Part shown: positions 21,945 through 33,059 of the stretch, one piece after another
Layout: the number at the start of each line of letters is the position of its first letter
Numbering within the stretch: position 1 is the first letter of the stretch
Origin: Gnetum montanum
Lineage: Eukaryota; Streptophyta; Gnetopsida; Gnetales; Gnetaceae
NCBI GenBank assembly: GCA_015680685.1
Contig: MNCI01026966.1
Coordinates: 356,806 to 420,805, forward strand
Reading direction: 5' to 3'
Length of the DNA stretch: 64,000 nucleotides
Made by a program: the position numbers and the translations under genes
The notes under the pieces: generated by a model
The model's input: the letters and a program-made list of their open reading frames with translations, nothing else
Database searches by the model: none
What the model was told of the DNA's origin: nothing

Positions 21945-23699
21945 TGTACTATCCGAAATCATCAGTCTTCAGCTGGAATGAAACAGAGACCAAGGGATCC
22001 CTAGACAAGTACAGAAGATCCTACCTTCACTTGAGGACAGGCTAGAACTAACGAAGGCAGAGTACCTCGAGTGGTCCGCACGCGGATCAGACAAGGATTT
22101 CCCTGAGCGTATACCGATATATTATACACCGGGTTATATGTAAACAGTGTAACTAATATGAAACTGAGTGTAAATGTACAAGAATGTAAATGATGAGCAT
22201 ACAAGAATGGATGATAAAAATGTAAAAAATCTTAGCAAAAATGTGCCAATGTTATTGCATAATGGAAGTTACAATGCACCGGTCTTAACATAGTTGTGGA
22301 TGTGACACAAGGCGGATGAAGAGCCCTGGTGAATGCGAGGGTTTGGCAGCGTGCTGGTTCGGACTGCAGGCACAGCGTAGAGGCTGTATGTTCAGCGTGC
22401 AGGGTTGAGGTCTAGCGTATAGGATGCAGGGTTCTCAATTTTCTTAGTCTGGTCTGCCCCCGATTTTTACAAAGATGCCGACCATTTTTTGAACCTAGAT
22501 CTGGTCAAAAATTGAAGTTTTTATACGGGTTTCGACATTAGACTCGGGTCTAAAAGGGGATGAGTGGCTGTAAGGTGAGAAAAATTTAGATCAGGAGACA
22601 GGTGGTGCGTTGACCGAGTGCAGGATATGTTACAACTATACATCATACAACATGCCAGCGTACAGCATGCCAGTGTACAGCATGCCAGCATACAGCATGC
22701 CAGCGTACAGCATGCCAGCGTATAGCATGCCAGTGTACAGCATGCCAGCGTACAGCATGCCAACGTATAGGATGCCAGCGTATAACATGCCAGTGTACAG
22801 CATGCTAGCATACAGGATGCTAGCATATAGCATGCCAGCGTACAGCATGCCAGCGTACAGCATGCCAACGTACAGCATGCCAGTGTATAGGATGTTAGTG
22901 TATAGCATGCCAGCATACAACATGCCAGCGTACAGCATGCCAGCATACAGGATGCCAGTGTATAGCATGCCAGCATACAAGATGCCAACGTATAGCATGC
23001 TAGCATATAGGATGCTAGCGTATAGCATTCCAGCATATAGCATGCCAGCGTACAGGATGCCAGTGTATAGCATGCTAGCGTACAGCATGCCAACGCACAC
23101 TAAAAATGTACCTAGCGTACACACATGAAAATGCTTCATTTTAAGGTAAAAACTTGATTTTTGGGTGCCTAAGAGCTACTGGGGACCCTGGGAAAGGTCC
23201 TGGGGGATCCAAACACTTAGTTCTGGCATGTTTTGATTCATTTCTGGAGCCCAAAATTTGCTATACGCTGGCTGCACGTTGGGCGTACAGGAATGAAAGA
23301 CCATCATTTGGAGCCCAAAATTTGATTTTCAAATGCCTAAGAGCTACTGGGAACCTTGGGGAAGGTATTGGGGGGTCCAGATGCTCAATTATGGCATGTT
23401 TTGACTCATTTTTGGGGTCCAAAATTTGCTGTACGCTGGGCTATACGCTGGCCAGCATACACCAAGGTGTGTCCAGAGTATACTTGCTCAAAACCATGTA
23501 TTTTGAACCCAAAACTTGAAATTCCTAATGCCAGATGCTGATGTAGTCACCTGTGGGTCCCAAGGAACTCTCTCTTATTTAAATATGCTCCGTTTGATGC
23601 TATTTTTGAGGTTCACAATTTTTGGTCATGTTGGAAAGTATCATGACTTAGCTTGATTCTTGTTTGAAAGTGTTGGGTCCAAATGTTTGTGGTGTTTCA
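21945..23699 (-). repeat. Element E 3' LTR
   Basis: It starts TGTACTATCC and ends GTGTTTCA, and matches 29355-30851 for the first 680 bp and again near the end. It differs by carrying a 30-unit minisatellite and fewer copies of a ~175-bp repeat. A TATA box (minus strand) lies at about 22521-22530. Confidence 0.9.
22651..23097 (-). repeat. 15-bp minisatellite inside element E 3' LTR
   Basis: About 30 head-to-tail units of CAGCATGCCAGCGTA, with variants TAGGATGCTAGCATA and the like. Four units fill each 60 bp without phase slips. Because 15 is a multiple of 3, long spurious ORFs run through on both strands. Each unit has the palindrome GCATGC and an AGCGTA word. It lies upstream of the minus-strand TATA box, so in U3. 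The other LTR of the same element has only two or three units (30037-30078). Confidence 0.97.
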
Positions 23700-23716
23700 T
23701 TGGCCCCTCTTTGTTG
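23700..23716 (-). promoter_or_regulatory. Element E polypurine tract
   Basis: On the minus strand CAACAAAGAGGGGCCA directly precedes the 3' LTR. The same tract occurs in D, F and G. Confidence 0.85.
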
Positions 23717-24834
23717 ACGCTTGGAGGAATCGACCCAAGAAGCATCGACAAAGAAGTACAAAACCCCACAAGCAACTTAGTAGCATTGTCCTATGACACT
23801 TGGCCAGATGTCCTCGCACTGTGTTCAGAAGCACTTGGGATTGGGAAGTGAAGTTTTGAGATGATATCTAGAGGATATGTTTGCAACTATGGGATTGGGA
23901 ATTGATTAAGGGATTGTGTTGGTGTGGGAGAGGAGTATTCATCTTATGCAAACAAGTCATGTTGTTCCTTGTTGATGGTCAATATTTGGTAGACTTGGAA
24001 CCAAGGCATGAGGAGTACGTCCTTTGGAGAAATGCAACTCTTGTATCATGTTTGAGAGAACTCGTTGTCACAACCAAAGCCATGCAATAAGGTGAAACAT
24101 GATGGTTTGAGACACGAGTACTTCTTTCCAAGACAACTGCCTTCCCACCTGGGGCTTGTATGGGAAGTGCCAAGGGTCTTGTGGTTCATTTTGCTTTTTA
24201 CTCTCTCTCTTTTTTTTCTTTTCTTTTTCTTTGCTTTCTTTTTTTTTCTTTGCCTTTTTTTTGTTTTTTCTCTCTTTTTTGTCTCTTTTTTTTTGTTTCT
24301 TTGTTTTTTGGAAAGAGCTTTCTTTCAATTTTGGACTCATGCTCATGTGCCATATTGTGTGTTGTAGTTGCTTGAGAGTGTCACAGGGTGTAACAGTGTG
24401 CTCAAAGTTTTGGGGTGTGTTGGGTGTATCTGGGAACTGTAACCCCGTAGGAAAGGGAATAAGAGTGTTGGGGAAATGGAGAATGTATTGGGAACTAGGA
24501 ATGTACTTTTGAATAGATTGATTAACCTGGTTGCATGCATCAGAAACAATGTGGCACCTTGTCACCGTGATGAAGTGTATCCGTGTACGAGCACCACTAG
24601 GTGTGATCCTGCAAACACAACTCCAAGAAGACAAGAAAACCACAAGTGAATGAGTTAGTGAACACTTTAGGCATGAATGTGACTGATGCAAATGGAGGCA
24701 CCATGTGAAACTTAAAGAAAATAGAATAAGCAGCAATAGTGTTTTCAGAGCTGGTGTGATGAATGATGCAGTAGGCATTGATGAAGAAATGTCATGAATT
24801 ACAGCTGCAGATGAATGCGCCAGAAATGATCTTG
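23717..24834 (-). other. Element E 3' untranslated region with long purine tract
   Basis: It has no conserved coding. From about 24191 to 24310 the minus strand is almost only A and G (T/C on the plus strand), a tract also present in element G at 59825-59940. The stretch 24360-24660 aligns with C's 40070-40340 and G's 60000-60300. Confidence 0.75.
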
Positions 24835-25100
24835 CCAGTTTATAGTCTTAGCAGATTGTCATGGGTTAGTTTTACATCATAATCCATTGGACATTGCTAG
24901 TTTATCATCGTAGTAGATGGTACGATGCTAGTTTATAGTCGTGGAGGACTATGATGAGGCAAGCTAGTTTATAGTCTTAGTGGACTCTGGTGAATGAGTG
25001 TGATAGTTTAGTGTCATGTCAGAAAAAGCTCTGTGGTGTCATTTTACTATCGTGACACTAGGACATTCCGTGGTATCAGTTTTAAGTCATGATGCTAGGA
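24835..25100 (-). repeat. Type 2 repeat array of element E
   Basis: On the minus strand, units of the form CCACTAAGACTATAAACTAG alternate with forms of the type ATGACTTAAAACTGATACCA, each about 25-50 bp apart. The plus strand shows GCTAGTTTATAGTCTTAGTGG. The array is degenerate. The same family occurs in C, D, F and G, always in the element's sense orientation. Confidence 0.85.
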
Positions 25101-25234
25101 CTGCTCTATGTGGATGCATGCGTGTGCGTCTGTATGATTCTGTAAACAAAAGCTACTAGAGAAAATAATATTAAATAAAACCGCAGAAAACATGAACTAA
25201 AATGCACCAATAAATAGAAGATAATGTGAAACGG

Positions 25235-25290
25235 TGGTAGTTTAAGGCCTTTTTAGGCCATGATTTAGTTTAAGGCCTTTTCGAGCCATG
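25235..25290 (-). repeat. Type 1 repeat (GGCC-flanked TTAAACTA word) of element E
   Basis: Two units of a GGCCTTAAACTA-type word, separated by about 30 bp, lie right after the protease coding region and before the type 2 array. Confidence 0.7.
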
Positions 25291-26656
25291 AGAGAATGCG
25301 TAAACTAATACAATACAAACTAAGATGACGTATGCACAACGAACAAAGGTGAAGAGTGGGCGGAGATCAAACGTGTCTTTGGCTGCAGGGGAGTCTTGAT
25401 TATGTGGTTGTTTCTTAGTCAGACATAGTCTAGGAGGCGTGCTAGTTTTCTTTGGGAGGCTTTCAATTTTTACCCCTCGTTTAGGCATTTTAGCTCTAGG
25501 TGTTGTGTTTGTTGTTATGGGTGTTGCTTCAAGAGGCTCCTCTCTCAAGACCTATGACATGTCTATGTTGTCGTCAACTTGAAAGGGAGTGTTGTCTCCA
25601 TGTATAATGACTTGTCCCCCTTTGTATGGAAGACGGATTTCTTGATGTATTGGTGAGGAAATGGCTCATTGTTGTGCTAGCCAAGGTCTACCTAGAATCA
25701 TGTTGAAACTGGGCATCTCTTCTATGACAGTGAATTCTGCGTTGGTGGGGAATTGTTCTCCTGCCACAAAGGCTAAGTTGATTGTGCCCTTAACTATGAA
25801 ACATGATCCATTGAAAGATTTTAAACACATGGTTTCTGTTGGCATGATCTCATTTGCCATGCCTAGTTTGTCGATGATGGAGTATAGAACTACGTTTGTT
25901 ACCGCACCATCATCAACATGCACTCTACGAATGGTACATTGCCCGACACGCACACTAATCGATAATGGAGCTGTTGTGACTTCCCCTCATTCAGGGTTAT
26001 GTTTAACTGCATCATCACAAAAGGCTAAGGTGTTTGAACCCAATCCGTGTGGTGTGTGTTATGAAATCATTGCATGGATGGATTCCATGTTAGCAGGGAT
26101 GTCCTTTGTAACAGGAATGGATGCTAACACTTTTGCTAAGGCTTCGCGATGAGCTGATGATGTCATGACCAAATCGTACAAGCTCATGGTTGTGTTCTTT
26201 TGTTTGAGCATTTGTTTCACTTGGGCTAGTGTAGCTATAAAGTCTGTGTTATCTGCTGTTGTGTTGGTTGCCTCTGTATGGGTTGAAGGCTTGGGCTTGG
26301 TTTTTTTGGGATTAGGGGCAAGGCCCCCAGTGTTTAGTTTTTGTATACTAGGTGTGTCCTTTTTTTCAATTGAGGGTGTTTTTTGTTGTTCGTTTGTCCT
26401 CTTCTGCTACCATTTGGTAGGCTTATCCATGTTGTTGGCAAGGTTGACTCTTGAGGGAGGAGAGGTTGAGACATTTTCTACAATTGGGCTCAGGGTAAGT
26501 GAGGGTCCATCGCATGGTGGCACTTTTATGACAAATGGGAGTTTAGGAGGTGTTGTTGTTGTTTGACTAGCCTGTTGTGGCACCTTGATAATGAAAGGTT
26601 TCTTTGCTATTGTCGTTGGTGCAACATGCCAATTTAATGCCTTAGCAGATGAATGT
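25291..26656 (-). pseudogene. pro: Element E late gag and protease
   Basis: On the minus strand after the gap come HSSAKALNW, then IKVP repeats (KPFIIKVPQQ, KLPFVIKVPP), a basic linker, a KNTTMSLYDLVMTSSAHREAL helix, and protease at 25953-25666: RRVHVDDGAVTNVVLYSIID, LAFVAGEQFPTNAEF and FNMILGRPWLAQ. The catalytic loop reads D-D-G-A. The C-terminal tail (25548-25291) ends in a basic, Pro-rich stretch. A few stops separate the pieces. It would process Gag; RT does not follow. Confidence 0.82.
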
Positions 26657-27462
26657 NNNNNNNNNNNNNNNNNNNNNNNNNNNNNNNNNNNNNNNNNNNN
26701 NNNNNNNNNNNNNNNNNNNNNNNNNNNNNNNNNNNNNNNNNNNNNNNNNNNNNNNNNNNNNNNNNNNNNNNNNNNNNNNNNNNNNNNNNNNNNNNNNNNN
26801 NNNNNNNNNNNNNNNNNNNNNNNNNNNNNNNNNNNNNNNNNNNNNNNNNNNNNNNNNNNNNNNNNNNNNNNNNNNNNNNNNNNNNNNNNNNNNNNNNNNN
26901 NNNNNNNNNNNNNNNNNNNNNNNNNNNNNNNNNNNNNNNNNNNNNNNNNNNNNNNNNNNNNNNNNNNNNNNNNNNNNNNNNNNNNNNNNNNNNNNNNNNN
27001 NNNNNNNNNNNNNNNNNNNNNNNNNNNNNNNNNNNNNNNNNNNNNNNNNNNNNNNNNNNNNNNNNNNNNNNNNNNNNNNNNNNNNNNNNNNNNNNNNNNN
27101 NNNNNNNNNNNNNNNNNNNNNNNNNNNNNNNNNNNNNNNNNNNNNNNNNNNNNNNNNNNNNNNNNNNNNNNNNNNNNNNNNNNNNNNNNNNNNNNNNNNN
27201 NNNNNNNNNNNNNNNNNNNNNNNNNNNNNNNNNNNNNNNNNNNNNNNNNNNNNNNNNNNNNNNNNNNNNNNNNNNNNNNNNNNNNNNNNNNNNNNNNNNN
27301 NNNNNNNNNNNNNNNNNNNNNNNNNNNNNNNNNNNNNNNNNNNNNNNNNNNNNNNNNNNNNNNNNNNNNNNNNNNNNNNNNNNNNNNNNNNNNNNNNNNN
27401 NNNNNNNNNNNNNNNNNNNNNNNNNNNNNNNNNNNNNNNNNNNNNNNNNNNNNNNNNNNNNN
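26657..27462. other. Assembly gap (806 N)
   Basis: Unresolved bases inside element E's gag. By comparison with C and D, the missing part should encode the end of the gag domain, the knuckle and part of the basic linker. Confidence 1.
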
Positions 27463-28771
27463 CTTGTTCAATGTTCTTGATCTGTGTGAATGCTTGGCTC
27501 AACATTTGAGCACTTAGGTAGTATAGTTTTGACTTAATGAAGTCATTCACGGCTCCCTTCAGAATCGTAAGCAAATACTTTTCAGGGATGGACTCATGAA
27601 GTTCGTTAAGGGCTGCACTCCATCGTTGGATGAACTTTTGCACAGGCTCAAGTAGTGCTTGTTTCACTTGTATTAGAGTGTCTAGGGTTGCTTCAGGCTT
27701 CAGGTTGTACTTAAACCTAGTAACGAATTGATGTAATAGGTTCTCAAGAGAGGATATGGAGTTACGAGGGAAGGCTCAGTACTAGTCTAAGGCTATGCTC
27801 ATTAAGGACATAGCAAACACACGCAATATTGCGTGGGGCCAAGCTTGAAGCAATAGAGTTTCTGATCGAAACATGACTAAGTGAGCATTTGGATCTCCCT
27901 TCCTATTGTATTTGGTTAGTTGTGGAAGTGTGATTCCCTTGGGCAAAGCTAACAGTGGCACTGAAGAGCTAATTGGATCATCGTGGTAGAAGTCTAGTAC
28001 TTTAAATTGTTCAGTGTTTGTCGTTTTGAGGTGCTTTACCTCTTCAGCTAATACTTGCATCATTTGTTTGGCTTCTGCCCATCCTTGAGTGGTAGGCAAA
28101 TTAGTTGGTTGGGGAGGTTGTTGGGTTGTCATTTGTTACTGTGAAGCAATGTTCAAAGTTTTGGTTGTGGGGTGTGGCACGTTGAAGTGAGTGGGTTATT
28201 GAAAAAGGGGTATGGTTCCTTGCCTAGCCACAAACTATGATGTGACACCCTCGATGTGCGAGGCCGACGTAGTGAAAGTGGCCCCATGCATTTGTACGTG
28301 TGGTATGTACTGGGTGGAGATGGGGGTGGGTAATCTCTGTTGGGATACTGGTGCTTGTATGCTCATTGACACTTTGTGTGTGGCTGTCTGTCCCATGTGA
28401 GGATGGACTAATGGGTTCACGTAGGCATGGGGACTAAGGGTGTGGTATGAATCCTCAAGTTCAGATTGTGCCTTGAAGTCATCTACATCATGGTGGTTTT
28501 GGGGCACCTCATTGGGTCACTGTGTGTTTTGGCCCCTTGCTAGAAGGATCTGGGAGATGAGCCTATGATGAGGATCAGAAAGGGGGATGATGTCATATAC
28601 GGAGGGGGCAAATTCATGACCTCCCATGTAGATGTGCTTGAAGTTTTGTTTTGGCTCCTGTTCTATGTGATCAATAGGAAGGTTGGCCTGAATCTTCACA
28701 TAGATGTAGTTATACTATTCTTTTGTGGGGACTATGAAGGCACGTTCGCTAGATTTTTGGGATGATTCCAT
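27463..28771 (-). pseudogene. gag: Element E gag, N-terminal part
   Basis: Minus-strand ATG at 28771 opens MESSQKSSERAFIVPTKE and is followed by a stop, then the conserved YIYVKIQANLPIDHIEQ and HEFAPSVYDIIPLS block. A Pro/Gln linker follows, then the gag domain from about 28010 (FYHDDPISSSVPLLALP, NAHLVMFRSETLLLQ, a FKYNLKPEATLD segment, KFIQRWSAALNELHESI, GAVNDFIKSKLYYLSA). It runs into the gap with IKNIEQ. Only a few stops interrupt, making it the best-preserved Gag of the Tat-like copies. Confidence 0.85.
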
Positions 28772-29330
28772 GGTGATGTGTGACGGGGCAGCATATAAGC
28801 TAGCTACCAAGTGTTGAGTGTGTTTCGGGCTAAGTGTGCAGAGTGTCCGGTGTGTGAACACTGAAAATTTTTCTAAGTGTCCAGCGTGTATAGCGTAAAT
28901 GGGAGAAAATTTGGCAAAGTATGAAATTATGAACCGTAGTCGTACGTGGATGGCAATCTCGGGTAAGAGGAAGTTATCTCAGAATCGTTATGTTGTATGT
29001 ATTGTATGCCTTGGACAAGGTGATCCATGTTGGTGGCCATTAGTACTTAGACCGGTTTGAAGTAGGTGCAAATCGCAGCGAATTCGGCTTTTAAACAGGC
29101 CCGTTTTGTGTGTTTTTGTTGAAAAAACACTGTAGTGGTACTGTAGCAGCGTAAACACTATTGCAGCATGAACACTGTAGCGGCGTGAACACTGTAGCAG
29201 CGTAGACACTGTAGCAGCGTGAACACTATAGCAGTGTAGATACTATAGCAGCGTAGACACTGTAGCAGCGTAAACACTCTGTTTAAACAGGTAACATGAT
29301 CAGTGTCTCGATTAAATAAAAAACAAGTCA
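28772..29330 (-). other. Element E leader with 17-bp tandem array
   Basis: Between primer site and gag. From about 29125 to 29280, eight or so units of a 17-bp word GTAGCAGCGTGAACACT follow one another with small changes. The rest (28772-29120) is unique, with further scattered AGCGT words. Confidence 0.8.
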
Positions 29331-29349
29331 GGCCCTCCTTCTAGCACCA
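29331..29349 (-). promoter_or_regulatory. Element E primer binding site
   Basis: On the minus strand TGGTGCTAGAAGGAGGGCC, five bases inside the 5' LTR end. Confidence 0.8.
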
Positions 29350-29354
29350 TTTTA

Positions 29355-30851
29355 TGTACTGTCCAAAATCGTTGATCTCTGGCTTGAATGAAACAAAGAC
29401 CAGGGGATCCCTGGACAAGCACAGAAGACCCTACCTTCGCTTGAGGGTAGGCTGGAATTAACGAAGGCAGAGTACCTCAAGTGGTCTGCATGCGGATCCG
29501 AAAAGGATTTCCCTGAGCGTATACCGATATATTATACGCCAGGCTATATGTAAATAGCGTAACTAATATGAAACTGAGCGTAAACGTACAAGAATGTAAA
29601 CAATGAGCATACAAGAAGGGGTGATAAAACTGTAACAAATCTTAGCAAAAATGTGGCAATGCCATTGCATAATGAAAGTTACAATGCACCGGTCTTAACG
29701 TAGTTGTGGATGTGACACAAGGCAGACGAAGAGCCCCGGTGAATGCAAGGGTTTGGCAGCATGCTGGTTTAGAATGTAGGCATAGCATAGAGGCTGTATG
29801 TCTAGCGTGCAAGGTTGAGGTCCAACGTATAGGATGCAGGTTCTCAATTTTCTTAGTTTGGTCTGCCCCTAATTTTTGCCAAGATGCCTGCCATTTTTTG
29901 AACCTGGATTTGGTTAAAAATTAGAGTTTTTATATAGGTTTCGATGTTAGACTCAGGTCTGAAAGGGGATGAGTGGCTGTAAGGTGAGAAAAATTCAGAT
30001 TGGGAGACAGGTGGTGGATTGAATGAGTGCAGGATATGTTACAACTGTACAGCGTACAGGATGCTAGCTTACAGCATGCCTTGGGGAAGGTGTTGGGGGG
30101 TACAAGAATGAAAGACCATCATTTGGAGCCCAAAATTTGATTTTCAAGTGCCTGAGAGCTACTGGGAACCTTCGGGAAGGTCTTGGGAGGTCCAAACGCT
30201 CAGTTCTGGCATGTTTTAACTCATTTCTGGGGCCCGAAAGTTGCTCTACGTTGGCTGCACGCTGGGCGTACAGTAATGAAATACCATCATTTGGAGCCTA
30301 AAATTTAATTTTCAAGTGCCTAAGAGCTACTAGGGACCCTGGGGAAGGTCCTAGGAGGTCCAGACACTTAGTTTTGGCATGTTTTGATTCATTTCTAGGG
30401 CCCAAAAGTTCCTATACGCTGGCTGCACGCTAGGCGTATATGCTGGGCATACAGGAATGAAAGACCATCATTTGGAGCCTAAAATTTGATTTTCAAGTGC
30501 CTAAGAGCTATTGGAGACCCTGGAAAAGGTCCTGGGGGATCCAGACACTTAGTTCTGGCATGTTTTGACTCATTTTTGGGGTCCAAAAGTTTCTGTACGC
30601 TGGCCAGCGTACACCAAGATGTGCCTAGAGTATACTTGGTCAAAACCAAGTATTTTGAATCCAAAACTTGAAATTCCTAATGCCAGATGTTGATGTAGTA
30701 ACCTGTGGGTCCCAAGGAACTCTCCCTTGTTCAAATATGCTTCGTTTGATTCTATTTTTAAGGTTCACAAGTTTCGGTCATGTTGGGAAGTATCATGACT
30801 TAGCTTGATTCTTGTCTGAAAGTGCTGGGTCTAAATGTTTGTGGTGTTTCA
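29355..30851 (-). repeat. Element E 5' LTR
   Basis: It pairs with 21945-23699. A TATA-like AACCTATATA lies on the minus strand at 29931-29940. U3 contains about three copies of a 170-180 bp repeat marked by ACCATCATTTGGAGCC at 30114, 30282 and 30462. Only a two- or three-unit trace of the 15-bp minisatellite is present at 30037-30078. Confidence 0.9.
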
Positions 30852-30856
30852 GGTTG

Positions 30857-31394
30857 GTGTGGTGTGCTCTGGGTCTTGTTCACCCATGGAGCTAAGTGCC
30901 AAAATGCCAAAATTCCAAATGCCTTGCTGGTGAAGAAATTGAAGCCTTCCCTCCTTTTCTCTTCTCTTTTTTTTTTCTTGAAAAATAGGGCACAGAGGTA
31001 TTTATAGGGCTAGGGTTAGCCGAAAATGCAAATTTGGTGCCATGTGGTAGTGTGGTAGGTAACAACGTGTAACAACACGTAATAGTGTAGCGTAGCAAGG
31101 TGGTACGCTACGCTATGCAGTGTAGCAACGCGTACCAACATGTAATAGCGCGTAATAGTGTAGCGTAGCAAGGTGTTATACTATGCTATGCAGCATAGTT
31201 GTGCGTAATAGCGCGTAACATTATGTAACAGTGCATAACATCATAAAGTTATAGGGTGTTATGCTATGCTATGCAATGTAGTGGAGCATGGTGCTACGCT
31301 ACGCTACATAGTAGGGTGTTGAAAGTGCCATCATTCTGACACTTAGAAAAATCTGCAGTTAAGATGCCAAGACCTAAAATTTTGCAGTGTTTCA
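30857..31394 (-). repeat. Element D 3' LTR, inner piece
   Basis: It continues D's LTR after element E, matching 37358-37881. It holds a minus-strand TATA box (30999-31008) and, from about 31060 to 31318, an array of GTGTAGCGTAG and TACGCTACGCTA words. It ends at GTGTTTCA, followed by the purine tract. Confidence 0.9.
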
Positions 31395-31395
31395 A

Positions 31396-31412
31396 TGGCC
31401 CCTCTTTGTTGA
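31396..31412 (-). promoter_or_regulatory. Element D polypurine tract
   Basis: Same tract as element E (CAACAAAGAGGGGCCA on the minus strand), directly before D's 3' LTR. Confidence 0.8.
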
Positions 31413-32489
31413 CTTCTAGAGAAGTGGCCCGAAAGACATCAACAAAGAATAAAAAGACACCACAGCAGACATATCACCAATGTCATTTTTCAACACAAGA
31501 TTGGATATCATTTTACCATGCTTAACAGTGTTATGGGAATAAGGCTATGCTAAGGGACAAGGTATATAGGAAATGCTAGGAAGATCAAATTTAAATGGTG
31601 GGAACAAAATGCAAATAGTGGATCATGATGTAAGATGCAAATTTAGCATGGTTGATAGTGACCATGGCATGAAGTAGCTTGCCCTTCGAATGTTGACCTC
31701 TTGTTGGAGTGTTTATGAGAGCATCAAAGTTCATCCAATGATGGGCCAATTGCGAAGCTGTAGCCTTGTTGCTTTGTTTTTTATGAGGTGAACCTTCTTT
31801 GGGTTTGTCTTACTATTGAATGTTAGCTACAAGTTGACCATCAAGAAGATGGACTTTATTTCCCAAGGATGATTGATGTTACATCCATCTAGGCTTTGAC
31901 TATGCAACAAAGGTACCCCATAGGATGAATTATGTTACATCAACCATGGGTTCTATAGTTGATGTGAAGGGAATGCCATGTGTGTCACAGTGCATATGCA
32001 TCAAAGGAATGTGAAATCATGAATACGGAGAGTATGAGAGGATATTGGAATGAATAAATGGATGTGCATAGGCTGTAATAGGAATGAGGGGGATGTGCAC
32101 TCTTAAGTGGCTTAACTAGTCCAGTTATGCACATCAAAGCAATGTGATAACTTGTTGTTGCAATGAAATGCACCTTTGCATGACCATCTCCAAGGCTTCA
32201 TCCTACAAACACAACTTAGAGAGGACAAGAAAACCACAAAACATGAAATGCAAGTGCAAATGTCAGATGTGAAGATGCTTCAACTACTAGATGTGAAGAT
32301 GCTGTGAAAGTGTCAAATGCTATGCTAGTTGCAAGTGCTCAGGAAACTAGTGAAGGTGCCAAGGCAATGATGCTGCAAGTGTTCTGAATATTGTACTAAT
32401 GGCAAGTGCTCCAAAAGAATCACCAGAAGGGTGGAAGGCGATGATGCTATGAGTACTCCCAAGGCAATGGCAAATGTTTGGATCAGATC
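31413..32489 (-). other. Element D 3' untranslated region
   Basis: About 1.1 kb with no conserved coding. Part of it (31480-32210) resembles no other copy clearly. The TCCTACAAACACAACTTAGA phrase near 32200 matches the same point in C, E and G. Confidence 0.6.
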
Positions 32490-32940
32490 AGCTACATGCC
32501 AGTTTAAAGTCTAGGCATATTGTGAAACCAATTTAAGGTCCTGGCAGACAATGATGTGCTAGTTTATAGTCCTAGTAGACTGTTGAATGCTAGTTTAATG
32601 TCGTAGCAGACAGTGGATGTTGTGCTAGTTTGATGTCATGACCCAAGGATGAGCTGTGCCAGTTTATAGTCATAGCAGACTATCGGTGCCAGTTTATAGT
32701 CATAGCAAACTATCTGTGCCAGTTTATAGTCATAGCAAACTGTCTGTTTACCTTGCTTGTGTAAGGTGTGAGGCTACACTTGTAGTCATGTTGTGTGCCT
32801 ACAGGATCCTGCAAAAATACAATAAAATAACATGAATTAAAATTTTCTATAAACAAATTTAAAATGTATGAATGAAGGGAAAGCAATGCAAATTTAGGCT
32901 GTTCTGGGTCATAAGCTAGTTTAAGGCCTTTTCGGGCCAT
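32490..32940 (-). repeat. Type 2 and type 1 repeat arrays of element D
   Basis: From 32490 to 32745 about ten type 2 units lie close together, the last three being nearly identical 34-bp units (GCCAGTTTATAGTCATAGC on the plus strand). A type 1 unit lies at 32920-32940, nearest to protease. In the element's sense the order is protease, type 1, type 2, as in C and E. Confidence 0.85.
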
Positions 32941-33059
32941 GCGTTTTTGTAGTTTTATGTTTTCAGATGTAATGCATAAGCTAAATGGATGGATGCATAA
33001 AAAAGTAAAACAAATATGTGAACAAAATCAAATGCTTGATCTAAGTAAGTAGGCAACAT

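Larger units (their letters stand above)
21945..30851 (-). mobile_element. Element E: Tat-like gag-pro retrotransposon inserted in D's LTR
   Basis: LTRs 29355-30851 (5') and 21945-23699 (3') are in minus orientation. ggttg flanks both ends (21940-21944 and 30852-30856), and D's LTR continues directly after it. The interior holds gag, an assembly gap, protease, arrays and a purine-rich 3' region. There is no RT, RNase H or integrase. It is one of the innermost elements, so younger than D and C. Confidence 0.93.

Noticed and set aside
22651-23097. Array taken as a CRISPR
   Set aside because: Units are contiguous 15-mers with no unique spacers, inside a plant LTR.
22521-23139. Three long ORFs (170-190 aa) on both strands over the 15-bp array
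   Set aside because: They arise because the repeat unit is a multiple of three and lacks stops in several frames; the predicted peptides are five-residue repeats with no sign of selection.
24065-24778. Hydrophobic or Lys-rich ORFs (up to 236 aa) at 24.1-24.8 kb
   Set aside because: They are translations of the T/C-rich tract and its complement; there is no conserved domain and the region is a 3' untranslated part of E.
26407-27667. ORFs of 275-354 aa through the N run
   Set aside because: Their length comes from undetermined bases; only the ends are real sequence, assigned to element E gag and protease.
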